Of a stretch of DNA of 15,361 nucleotides, positions 1 to 6,622 are shown one piece after another. Every line of letters begins with the position of its first letter. The first letter of the stretch is position 1. The DNA lies in NCBI GenBank assembly GCA_009784085.1, contig WRCJ01000036.1, positions 1-15,361 of the forward strand. Direction: 5' to 3'. Origin of the DNA: Oscillospiraceae bacterium. Lineage in GTDB: Bacteria; Bacillota; Clostridia; Oscillospirales; UBA929. The notes under the pieces are model-generated. The model searched no databases and was not told where the DNA came from. It saw nothing but the letters and a program-made list of their open reading frames with translations. The position numbers were made by a program, and so were the translations under genes.

Positions 1-202
1 CACCAAAAAATAATAAATACACTATGTCTTTTTGACGTTAGTAAAGAGCGCGAAGTCCTCTCTCGTAATGGCTGTCGCGCTCTCGCTTTGCAAAACTCAG
101 GTTACAACCCACCTTGCAGTTTATTTGCTCTATCACAACAAATATCTTGCCATTATGCAAGATATTCTGAAAGATTACCATTTATTGGTGATGTCAATGA
201 TG
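1..202. other. AT-rich left end, no assigned gene
   Basis: This stretch lies downstream of rluB and is clearly richer in A and T than the rest of the window. The plus-strand frame beginning at base 1 is open with no stop up to the TGA at 239-241. It could therefore be the 3' end of a gene that starts outside the window and runs convergently into rluB. I recognise no family in the translation, and 80 open codons in AT-rich DNA is only weak evidence. Two inverted repeats are present (45-53 with 75-83, and 141-150 with 157-166). Confidence 0.3.
141..166. repeat. perfect 10-bp inverted repeat
   Basis: AATATCTTGC (141-150) and GCAAGATATT (157-166) are exact inverted copies around a 6-nt loop. It lies about 40 bp beyond the rluB stop. 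No T-run follows on either strand, so it does not look like a standard intrinsic terminator. It may be a weak transcript-end hairpin or a protein-binding palindrome. Confidence 0.5.
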
Positions 203-931
203 TCAAATTGCGTGATCGTGAGTTGCTTGATGAAGCCGTTTGATTTCAAAGGGCTTCAATTCCCGGTAGCTCCCATAGGGCACGCCTTCGAGCGTCAGGA
301 AACCCAACCTGACGCGTTTGAGGCGGTTCACCGCGAGGCCGGCTTCGGCGCACATCAAGCGCACCTGATGATGCCGCCCCTCGTGGATGGTGACGGACAG
401 CACAAAGGAGGCCGCGCCGCGCCGCGCGACCGATACCCGCGCCGGCTGGACGGGGCGCCCCTCGATAACCATAGGCAAGGACATCGCCTTGACCGCCGCC
501 ACAGGGACATCCCCCTCGATCCACACGTGATACTCCTTCTCGATCCCGTGGGAAGGGTGGGTGAGTTTCTGGTGGAGCGCGCCGTCGTTGGTCAGCAACA
601 ACAGGCCCTCCGTGCCGATGTCCAGCCGCCCGACCGGCGCCAGGCGGCCCCAGTCAGGAGGCAACAGGTCGCGCACCGTGCGGCGGCCTTTCTCGTCCGA
701 CAGCGTACAAACCACGCCCCGGGGCTTGTGCAGCAGGACGGTGCGCGGTTCGGGCCTCCCGGCCAGCGGGCGACCGCCGACTTCGATATCGTCGGCGTCC
801 GGATCGGCGCTGTCGCCCAAGCGGGCTTTCTGCCCGTTGACCTTGACGCGCCCCTCCGCAATGAGCCTTTCGGCCGTCCGCCGCGAGGCCACCCCATACA
901 TGGAGAGGATTTTCTGTAGGCGTTGCTTCAT
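203..931 (-). CDS. rluB: 23S rRNA pseudouridine synthase, RluB family
   Basis: A 242-residue RsuA/RluB/RluE/RluF-type pseudouridine synthase, which isomerises a uridine in rRNA, in this family usually near U2605 of 23S rRNA. An S4 RNA-binding domain fills about residues 1-50 (motif SRRTAERLIAEGRVKVNG). The catalytic domain follows and carries GRLDIGTEGLLLLTNDG, with the catalytic aspartate at D104. The late motif EGRHHQVRLM is also typical. A GGAG seven bases before the ATG supports the start. It is the last gene of the scpA-scpB-ytfJ-dacF-rluB run, 22 bp after dacF, an arrangement common in Clostridia. RluB rather than RsuA is chosen from that context and from general similarity, so the exact target uridine is inferred. 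Confidence 0.9.
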   Translation of the reverse strand: MKQRLQKILSMYGVASRRTAERLIAEGRVKVNGQKARLGDSADPDADDIEVGGRPLAGRPEPRTVLLHKPRGVVCTLSDEKGRRTVRDLLPPDWGRLAPVGRLDIGTEGLLLLTNDGALHQKLTHPSHGIEKEYHVWIEGDVPVAAVKAMSLPMVIEGRPVQPARVSVARRGAASFVLSVTIHEGRHHQVRLMCAEAGLAVNRLKRVRLGFLTLEGVPYGSYRELKPFEIKRLHQATHDHAI

Positions 932-953
932 GCACTAACTCCGAATCCCGAAT

Positions 954-2162
954 TCAGGCGGCCACATCGGCCACATCAGCCACATCGGTCGCATCAGCCG
1001 CATCAGCCGCATCAGCCGTGCCAGCCGCATCAGCCGTGCCAGCCGTGCCAGCCACATCGGCCACATCGACCGCGGCATCCCACAGCAACGCGACCTGGCC
1101 CAACAGTGTCCCGTCCAGCAGGTAGCGGGCATATCCGACGAGCTCGTCTTTGGCGACCGGCGCCTCGACGTACCACGGCGACCGGATCGACAATTCCACC
1201 CGCAACCATTCGTCCTCGGTCAGCGGCAACGCCAGCGACTCCGCAGCGTACAAAGGCGCCCTATCCTCGGTGCCGGAGAAGACCGGGACATAGCCCATTG
1301 AATCGCCCTCCCGGCACAGGGTACGGGTCTCATAGCGGGCAAAGCCGTAGTCGAACAGCGCCATCTGGTCGTTCCAATCATCCGGGGCGTTGAGCGTCAC
1401 GGCGATGAGCAACCGCCCCCCGCGCCGCGCGGCCGACACCAAGCATCGGCCGGCTTTCATCGTGTAGCCGGTCTTGCCGCCGATGTCGCCGCTGTATTCC
1501 CACAAAAGGCGGTGGCGGCTGCGCAACTCGCGGCCGGCCACCGTGATGGCCTCCGTGGCGACAATCTCCCGGAACGCCTCGATTTGGTACGCCTCGCGGG
1601 CGATGATCGCCATGTCCCGCGCGCAGGAATAGTGCCGGTTGGCGTTGAGCCCGTGCGGGTTCTCGAAATGGGAACGCACCAGGCACAACGCGCGGGCTTT
1701 CTCGTTCATCATGTCGGCGAAGTCCGCGATGCTGCCGGCGCAGTGGACGGCCAGCGTCTCGGCCGCGTCGTTGCCGGACTGTATCAGCAAGCCGTACAGC
1801 AATTCGCGCACGGTGAGCCTCTCGCCCGGCCTGAGGCGCATCGACGAACCGGCCACGCCGGTCTGGGCGCCCGCCACCGTGACGACCGCGTCCAGATCAC
1901 AATTCTGCAAGACGACCAAGGCCGTCATGGTTTTGGTCGTGCTGGCGATGAGCATGGGATCCCTGGGGTTCTTCTCATACAGGAACCGGCCGCTTTGGGC
2001 ATCCAGCAGAACGGCGCACCGCGCCGACACAGCGGGCGCCTTCGCGTCGGGCGCCTTCGCATCGGGCGCCGTTGCCGCCGTTGCCGTTGCGGGCCGCGCA
2101 GAAAACAGGGTACACAGGGCACAGAGTACACACAAAGCACACAGAAAACCCTTAGTCCTCAT
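954..2162 (-). CDS. dacF: D-alanyl-D-alanine carboxypeptidase (DacF-type, S11 family)
   Basis: A 402-residue penicillin-binding carboxypeptidase that trims the terminal D-alanine from peptidoglycan stem peptides outside the membrane. A Cys/Leu-rich signal peptide occupies about residues 1-28. The three active-site motifs are intact: S74-T-T-K77 (nucleophile and general base), S129-G-N131 and K230-T-G232. The family's C-terminal beta domain follows. The last 38 or so residues are an Ala/Asp/Val/Thr/Gly tail built from tripeptides (ADV, ADA, GTA), encoded by twelve 9-bp repeats. This tail replaces the usual amphipathic membrane anchor or extends beyond it. The N-terminal linker also contains a duplicated APDAK. 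The ATG overlaps the end of ytfJ by 11 bp. DacF in Bacillus is made in the forespore and its place after ytfJ fits a sporulation role; DacB-like housekeeping activity is the alternative. Confidence 0.92.
   Translation of the reverse strand: MRTKGFLCALCVLCALCTLFSARPATATAATAPDAKAPDAKAPAVSARCAVLLDAQSGRFLYEKNPRDPMLIASTTKTMTALVVLQNCDLDAVVTVAGAQTGVAGSSMRLRPGERLTVRELLYGLLIQSGNDAAETLAVHCAGSIADFADMMNEKARALCLVRSHFENPHGLNANRHYSCARDMAIIAREAYQIEAFREIVATEAITVAGRELRSRHRLLWEYSGDIGGKTGYTMKAGRCLVSAARRGGRLLIAVTLNAPDDWNDQMALFDYGFARYETRTLCREGDSMGYVPVFSGTEDRAPLYAAESLALPLTEDEWLRVELSIRSPWYVEAPVAKDELVGYARYLLDGTLLGQVALLWDAAVDVADVAGTAGTADAAGTADAADAADATDVADVADVAA
961..1068. repeat. twelve 9-bp tandem repeats inside the dacF 3' end
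   Basis: Twelve consecutive nonamers of the types GCCACATCG, GCCGCATCA and GCCGTGCCA (plus strand) run without interruption. Because the unit is 9 bp the reading frame is kept, and each unit encodes one tripeptide of the DacF tail. The number of units could vary between strains without breaking the gene. Confidence 0.9.
2041..2149. repeat. short in-frame repeats in the dacF 5' end
   Basis: Two repeat sets sit in the signal peptide and linker. A 15-bp unit is duplicated at 2041-2055 and 2056-2070, encoding APDAK twice. Five degenerate nonamers at 2105-2149 (for example ACAGGGTAC, ACAGGGCAC) encode the alternating Cys/Leu/Val part of the signal peptide. Both keep the frame. Confidence 0.7.
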
Positions 2163-2550
2163 CTTCTCCTTTGCCCTTCTTGACTAATCCGCTGATTTTG
2201 TCGATTAGTGTGGGCACGTTTTCCACCACGCGGTCGATGGTACTCCCGGCCGGCGGCGATACCGGCAGAAGCTTGACGCCGGCAGGCGAGATCACCAGGA
2301 ACGCGATGGGGTTGATGTTGACGCCCGCCCCGCTGGCGCCCCCGAAGTTCTTCCCGTCCTCCGGCGGTTTCTCTTTGGGCACGGAATCCATGCCGCCCGA
2401 CGCAAAGGCGAAGCTCACCTTGGACACCGGGATGATGGTGGTGCCGTCGGGCGTGGACACCGGTTGGCCCACGATGGTGTTGACGTCGACCATGTCTTTG
2501 ATGCGGGTCAGCGTCGTGTTCATCAGTTCTACAATGGGCATCTTCTCCAT
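2152..2550 (-). CDS. ytfJ: spore-associated protein YtfJ
   Basis: A 132-residue member of the GerW/YtfJ sporulation family. The N-terminal MEKMPIVELMNTTLTRIKDM and the conserved glycine-rich block GGASGAGVNINPIAFLVI (about residues 70-87) are hallmarks. In Bacillus the protein is made in the forespore and is needed for normal germination; its biochemical activity is not known. The frame is open upstream to 2631, but the ATG at 2550 matches where the family begins and has GAGGTG seven bases upstream, so I use it. It sits between the DUF2953 gene and dacF, and the DUF2953-ytfJ pairing is frequent in spore formers. The C-terminus is short and charged (KKGKGEDED). Confidence 0.92.
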   Translation of the reverse strand: MEKMPIVELMNTTLTRIKDMVDVNTIVGQPVSTPDGTTIIPVSKVSFAFASGGMDSVPKEKPPEDGKNFGGASGAGVNINPIAFLVISPAGVKLLPVSPPAGSTIDRVVENVPTLIDKISGLVKKGKGEDED

Positions 2551-2557
2551 TCGTTCG

Positions 2558-2563
2558 CACCTC
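2558..2563 (-). promoter_or_regulatory. ribosome binding site fixing the ytfJ start
   Basis: GAGGTG on the minus strand, seven bases before the ATG at 2550. It favours this start over the longer open frame reaching 2631. Confidence 0.75.
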
Positions 2564-2591
2564 TTCAATAAAAATTCACGTTGTCGATCAC

Positions 2592-3239
2592 TTACGTCTT
2601 CCTGCTGGCGGTTTGCCTCCAAAACACCCACAGCAGGCGCAATCCCATGGCGAGGATCGTGCCGACACGGATGGACAACGCGGTAGACAGATAAATCACG
2701 GGTTTCGGCAACGAGTAGTCCATGGCGACCGTGACATCGGACTTTCTGGCCCTGTTGGTCAACGGCGTCAACGCCGCCAGTCCGGCGTGCGCCGCGCCGT
2801 AGAGGACCGCCGTCTTGGCGGCATCCTCCGTGGCGATGACGACATGGCAGTAGAGCCTTTCGATCTCAAACCTTTGGATGAACCGGGCCATCACCCGGAA
2901 AACTTCGGGTATCAAGCGAAGCACGACGCCCGGCGTGATGCGGGACTTCTTTTTTTTGGCCTCCGGTATCCCTTTCTTTTCCTTCTTCTTCTCTTTTTTC
3001 TCCAATTTTTTCTTTTCTTTTTTCTTCTTCTTTTTCTCCAGCTTTTTAGCGCGTTTGGGCGTGTCCTTTTTCGGTTTGGCGGGCAATATCCCCAGGGAGA
3101 ACGCGCCGAAACGCACGCGCACCTCGGTCGTCTCCGGCGTCACCACGACGCTGGCGCCCACCCGCGTGCGCAAAAAGAAATAGAACAGCAAGACGATGCA
3201 ACACAGGACGATAACCCCAGTCAAGGCGTTCCCCTTCAT
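2592..3239 (-). CDS. DUF2953 membrane protein with a lysine-rich insert
   Basis: A 215-residue protein of the DUF2953 family, which in spore formers is usually encoded just before ytfJ; its function is unknown. An N-terminal membrane helix (about 7-23) is followed by a short beta-rich segment (VVVTPETTEVRVRFGAFSLG). A very basic stretch at residues 55-99 has about 26 lysines mixed with glutamates. A second conserved region (about 105-195) contains the EIERLYCHVVIATEDAAKTA block. The lysine tract corresponds to long pyrimidine runs on the plus strand around 2949-3054. Family members often have a charged linker here, but this one is unusually pure in Lys/Glu. The gap to scpB is 42 bp. Assignment rests on context and the second domain. 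Confidence 0.8.
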   Translation of the reverse strand: MKGNALTGVIVLCCIVLLFYFFLRTRVGASVVVTPETTEVRVRFGAFSLGILPAKPKKDTPKRAKKLEKKKKKKEKKKLEKKEKKKEKKGIPEAKKKKSRITPGVVLRLIPEVFRVMARFIQRFEIERLYCHVVIATEDAAKTAVLYGAAHAGLAALTPLTNRARKSDVTVAMDYSLPKPVIYLSTALSIRVGTILAMGLRLLWVFWRQTASRKT

Positions 3240-3281
3240 TCTTCAAAGTGTTCTTCGCGTATTTATCAAATCTTCAGCCCG

Positions 3282-3839
3282 CTAGGGCGTTTGCGGCAAA
3301 AAACTCAGCTGCCCCCCGCCGTCTTCGCCGCCAAGCGGCAGATCGGGCAAGTCTTCCAGGCTGGATAGGCCAAAGGATCGCAGGAATATCGGCGTCGTGC
3401 GGTACAGGATGGGGCGCCCGGGCACCTCCAGCCGCCCGCACTCGGCGATGAGGTTCTTCTCGGACAGCGACGCTATCGTGCCACTGCTGTCCACCCCGCG
3501 TGTCTGTTCGATATAGGCCTTCGTGGTGGGCTGGAAGTAGGCGACGATGGCCAGCACCTCCAGCGCGGCCTTGGAGAGGGGGGGCGGCCGCCGTTCCTCC
3601 AACGCCTTGCGGACCAGTTCCGCGTGTTCGGGCGCCGATACGAACTGCCAGCGGTCGTCCATCGAGACCAGCCGATACCCGCGCCGCTCAAAGGCACAGC
3701 GATCGCGCAACCCCACCAGGACATGCCCCGCGGTTTTCTGATCGATGGATACTATCTTGCACAATCGATCTACGCTTATCGGATCGCCCGATGCGAACAA
3801 GACGGCTTCCAACGCCGACTCAATCTCCTTGATTTCCAT
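3282..3839 (-). CDS. scpB: segregation and condensation protein B
   Basis: A 185-residue ScpB, the winged-helix kleisin-binding subunit of the bacterial SMC condensin. With ScpA and Smc it compacts newly replicated origins. The start MEIKEIESALEAVLFASGDP and the core LSKAALEVLAIVAYFQPTTK (about residues 88-107) are typical. The second winged helix ends in RPILYRTTPIFLRSFGLSS. The C-terminal tail after about residue 165 is acidic and glycine-rich, as often seen. It overlaps scpA by 20 bp, so the two subunits are probably translationally coupled. Confidence 0.95.
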   Translation of the reverse strand: MEIKEIESALEAVLFASGDPISVDRLCKIVSIDQKTAGHVLVGLRDRCAFERRGYRLVSMDDRWQFVSAPEHAELVRKALEERRPPPLSKAALEVLAIVAYFQPTTKAYIEQTRGVDSSGTIASLSEKNLIAECGRLEVPGRPILYRTTPIFLRSFGLSSLEDLPDLPLGGEDGGGQLSFLPQTP

Positions 3840-4620
3840 CTTCCCCAGAATCCAATCCGATCAAATAGTCCACGCCCGCGGCTTCGACGCGCAGGCGGTG
3901 GTTGCGGCAGAGTTCCAGTATGGCCAGGAAGAGCACCACCCATTCGGCGCGGTTGGCGCCCAACGACAGCAAGCGGGACAACAACGCCTCCCCTCCCAGG
4001 GACAGCCGCCGTACCAGCAGCGCGATCATGTCGTCCACGGCATACGGCTCCCGCCCCACGATGCGCCCGAAGGCCGCCGGCGTGGGTAGCGCGCGCCGCC
4101 CCAGCCGCTCATACATCCCCCGCAGGACCTGTTCCAGTTCCCCGGGCGCGTGGTGGAACGCATATGTCTTATCGACGGCGATCCGCTCCTGCGGCCGCGC
4201 AAAGAGGCGGCCACCCACATCGGCGCGGGCTGTCAGGAAGTCCCGCCCCTCCTTGATGTGCTGAAAGATCTCCTGCCGCTTGCGCTCCTCCAACGCCTGC
4301 ATGAGCAAGTCGAGCTCCTGCTCCGGCCCGTCGTCGGACAGGGAGAGCAACATACGCGATTTGATGTACACCAGATGGGACGCCATGGCGATGAACTCGC
4401 TGGCAACATCCAGATCCATGCGCTTCATCTGTTCCAGCCAATGCAAATACTGGGTCAACAGCTCGGATATCTTGATATCGCGTATCTCAATCTTGCGCTT
4501 GGAAATCAGATGCAGGATGAGATCCAGCGGCCCCTCGAAATCCTCTTTGCCATCCCGCTCGGATTTGTCATTCCGATCGGCGCGGACCACCTGGGGCAGG
4601 CGATACGTCGGCGCACCCAT
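3820..4620 (-). CDS. scpA: segregation and condensation protein A (kleisin)
   Basis: A 266-residue ScpA, the kleisin that bridges Smc heads and binds an ScpB dimer. The signature FEGPLDLILHLI is at residues 28-39, followed by IEIRDIKISELLTQYL and the helix ASEFIAMASHLVYIKSRMLL. The C-terminal winged helix for the Smc cap is seen near EWVVLFLAILELCRNH. The N-terminus has about 25 residues before FEGPLDL, somewhat longer than usual and strongly charged; a later start is possible but no better one is visible. The ATG directly abuts the TAG of the upstream protease gene, and the 3' end overlaps scpB. Confidence 0.95.
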   Translation of the reverse strand: MGAPTYRLPQVVRADRNDKSERDGKEDFEGPLDLILHLISKRKIEIRDIKISELLTQYLHWLEQMKRMDLDVASEFIAMASHLVYIKSRMLLSLSDDGPEQELDLLMQALEERKRQEIFQHIKEGRDFLTARADVGGRLFARPQERIAVDKTYAFHHAPGELEQVLRGMYERLGRRALPTPAAFGRIVGREPYAVDDMIALLVRRLSLGGEALLSRLLSLGANRAEWVVLFLAILELCRNHRLRVEAAGVDYLIGLDSGEDGNQGD

Positions 4621-5352
4621 CTATATGCCCCACGCGTACCCGAAGGGCAAGCCGGCCAGCCAGCCAATGCCTCGCAGGAAGGCGGTACGCATCGCGTTGA
4701 GCGGGGTATCCAAGACGCCGGAGAAAAGCAACCCCGCCAGCACAATCATGCCGTAACGTTCAAACCGGAGGATATGGTAGTAAAAACGATCCGGGATCAC
4801 AATGCCCACGATCTTGGATCCGTCCAGCGGCGGGATGGGGAGGAGGTTAAAGGAACCCAAGCCGACGTTGAGCACGATATAGAACGTCAAAAACAGCTGT
4901 ACGTAGAGGATCGGGAACCGGGGCAGAATCTCCGGATACGCGCCGGAGAGCAGGAGGGAAAACAGGTTAAATGGATCGTCGACGAGCTGATTGGGCATCA
5001 GGGTATGAATCGCGAAGAAAATCACAAACCCGACCAACGCCTGCAAGAAGTTCGACAACGGCCCGCCCAGCGCGACCAGCGCGAAATCCCGCCGCGGCTT
5101 CTTGAAGTACCGCATATCCACCGGTACCGGCTTTGCCCAGCCAAATCCAAAGAAAACCATGGCCACCAACCCAAAGGGATCCAAGTGCCGGATGGGGTTG
5201 AGCGACAGGCGCCCGCTCTGCTTCGCCGTGAGATCGCCGGACCAGTAGGCCACCAAACCATGGCTGATCTCGTGCAGCATGATGGCCAAGAGCGCCGCCG
5301 GCACGATGAGCAGTTGCGAAGGATCCTTAAATATGGTGTTCAGATTCAGCAA
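4621..5352 (-). CDS. site-2 protease family membrane metalloprotease (M50)
   Basis: A 243-residue multi-pass membrane protein of the M50 / site-2 protease group without a PDZ domain. The zinc motif H27-E-I-S-H31 lies in the first hydrophobic helix. The second metal-ligand motif NLLPIPPLDGSK (D177) is also present, so the active site looks complete. About five to six membrane helices can be seen. Substrates are not predictable. The open frame starts at a TTG (5352) with GGGGTG five bases upstream; the first internal ATG would delete most of helix 1, so TTG is preferred. Its stop is immediately followed by the scpA ATG. This gene is a common neighbour of scpA in Clostridia. Confidence 0.88.
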   Translation of the reverse strand: MLNLNTIFKDPSQLLIVPAALLAIMLHEISHGLVAYWSGDLTAKQSGRLSLNPIRHLDPFGLVAMVFFGFGWAKPVPVDMRYFKKPRRDFALVALGGPLSNFLQALVGFVIFFAIHTLMPNQLVDDPFNLFSLLLSGAYPEILPRFPILYVQLFLTFYIVLNVGLGSFNLLPIPPLDGSKIVGIVIPDRFYYHILRFERYGMIVLAGLLFSGVLDTPLNAMRTAFLRGIGWLAGLPFGYAWGI

Positions 5353-5392
5353 ATGCGCACCCCATCTCCGTCATTCCTCGTGACGTCAATTC

Positions 5393-6622
5393 CTAAATAT
5401 CACGAAACACAACCCTATGATACACCTTTTTCCCCTTTTTGACAACCATTTCGCGGCGCAACCTGGATTCGTCGAAGGCAAGGGTAAAGGAAGCCGCCTT
5501 TTCCCCGTCCACTTCTACCCCGCCCTGCCCGATCAGGCGCCTGGCCTCGCCTTTGGAGGGCGCCAAGCCGCATTTGCACATGAGCTCGGGCAGCGTAATC
5601 TCCCCGCCGGTAAGGTCGGCGGCCGTCAGCGCGGTGCAAGGCATGTCGTCGGAGACGCCGCCGTCCGCAAACAGCGCGCGGGCGGCGTCGCGGGCGCGGA
5701 CAGCCTCGTCCTCCCCATGCACCAGCATGGTGAGTTCAAACGCCAACCGCTCCTTGACCGCGTTGAGCTGTGCGCCCTCCAAGCCTTCCATCCCGCGGAT
5801 TTCCTCCAGCGGGACGAAGGTGAGCCTCTTGAGGAAGGTGACGGCGTCGGCGTCGGCCACGTTGCGGAAATATTGATAAAAATCGAAGGGGCTGGTCCGG
5901 TTGGGATCCAGCCAGACGGCGCCCCGGGCGGTTTTGCCCATCTTGGTGCCATCGGCGTTCAGCAACAGGCTGAGCGTCAAGGCGTGGGCGTCGCGCCCCA
6001 GCTTGCGGCGGATGAGTTCGGTCCCGGCCAGGATGTTGGACCACTGATCGTCCCCGCCGCATTGTAGCTCACAGCCGTAGTCCTCGTTGAGGCGCAGGAA
6101 GTCGTAGCCCTGCATGAGCATATAGTTGAACTCCAGGAAGTTGAGCCCGCGCTCCATACGCGACTTGAAGCAATCGGCGGTCAGCATCCGGTTGACCGAG
6201 AAATGGACGCCGATATCCCGCAAGAACGGGATATATTGCAACTTCATCAACCAATCGGCATTGTTGACCATCAAGGCCTTGTCGTCGGAAAAATCGATGA
6301 ATCGCCCGATCTGCGCCTTGAGCTTTTCGGCGTTCTTCTCGATATCGGCTTGCGTCATCATCTGCCGCAATTCGGTGCGCCCGGAAGGATCCCCCAGCAT
6401 CGTGGTGCCGCCGCCGATCAGCGCGATAGGCCGGTTGCCCGCTTGTTGCATATGCCGCATGAGGACGAGCGGCAAAAAATGCCCCACGTGCAGGCTGTCG
6501 GCGGTGGGGTCGAAGCCAATGTAGAAGGTGGCGCGCCCCTGGTCAATCAGTTCGCGCACGGCCTCTTCGCCGGTGCATTGGGCCAGGAGGCCCCGTGCGG
6601 TGAGTTCTTCCCAAAGTGTCAT
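5393..6622 (-). CDS. tyrS: tyrosyl-tRNA synthetase
   Basis: A 409-residue class I enzyme that charges tRNA-Tyr. The Rossmann fold carries the HIGH-type motif H45-V-G-H48 and the tyrosine pocket region YIGFDPTADSLHVGH. The KMSKS-type loop is K227-M-G-K-T231, as in the TyrS (rather than TyrZ) branch. A C-terminal S4 RNA-binding domain covers about residues 344-405. Length is normal. The ATG overlaps the recN stop as ATGA (6619-6622), so the two are probably translationally coupled. No T-box leader precedes it, although tyrS is often T-box controlled in Firmicutes. Confidence 0.97.
   Translation of the reverse strand: MTLWEELTARGLLAQCTGEEAVRELIDQGRATFYIGFDPTADSLHVGHFLPLVLMRHMQQAGNRPIALIGGGTTMLGDPSGRTELRQMMTQADIEKNAEKLKAQIGRFIDFSDDKALMVNNADWLMKLQYIPFLRDIGVHFSVNRMLTADCFKSRMERGLNFLEFNYMLMQGYDFLRLNEDYGCELQCGGDDQWSNILAGTELIRRKLGRDAHALTLSLLLNADGTKMGKTARGAVWLDPNRTSPFDFYQYFRNVADADAVTFLKRLTFVPLEEIRGMEGLEGAQLNAVKERLAFELTMLVHGEDEAVRARDAARALFADGGVSDDMPCTALTAADLTGGEITLPELMCKCGLAPSKGEARRLIGQGGVEVDGEKAASFTLAFDESRLRREMVVKKGKKVYHRVVFRDI

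Noticed and set aside
141..166. Inverted repeat after rluB as an intrinsic terminator
   Set aside because: The stem is AT-rich and no T-run follows on either strand, so only a generic inverted repeat is claimed.
923..1393. Plus-strand frame with a His-Gln-Pro repeat
   Set aside because: It is the antisense reading of the dacF 9-bp repeats, not an independent gene.
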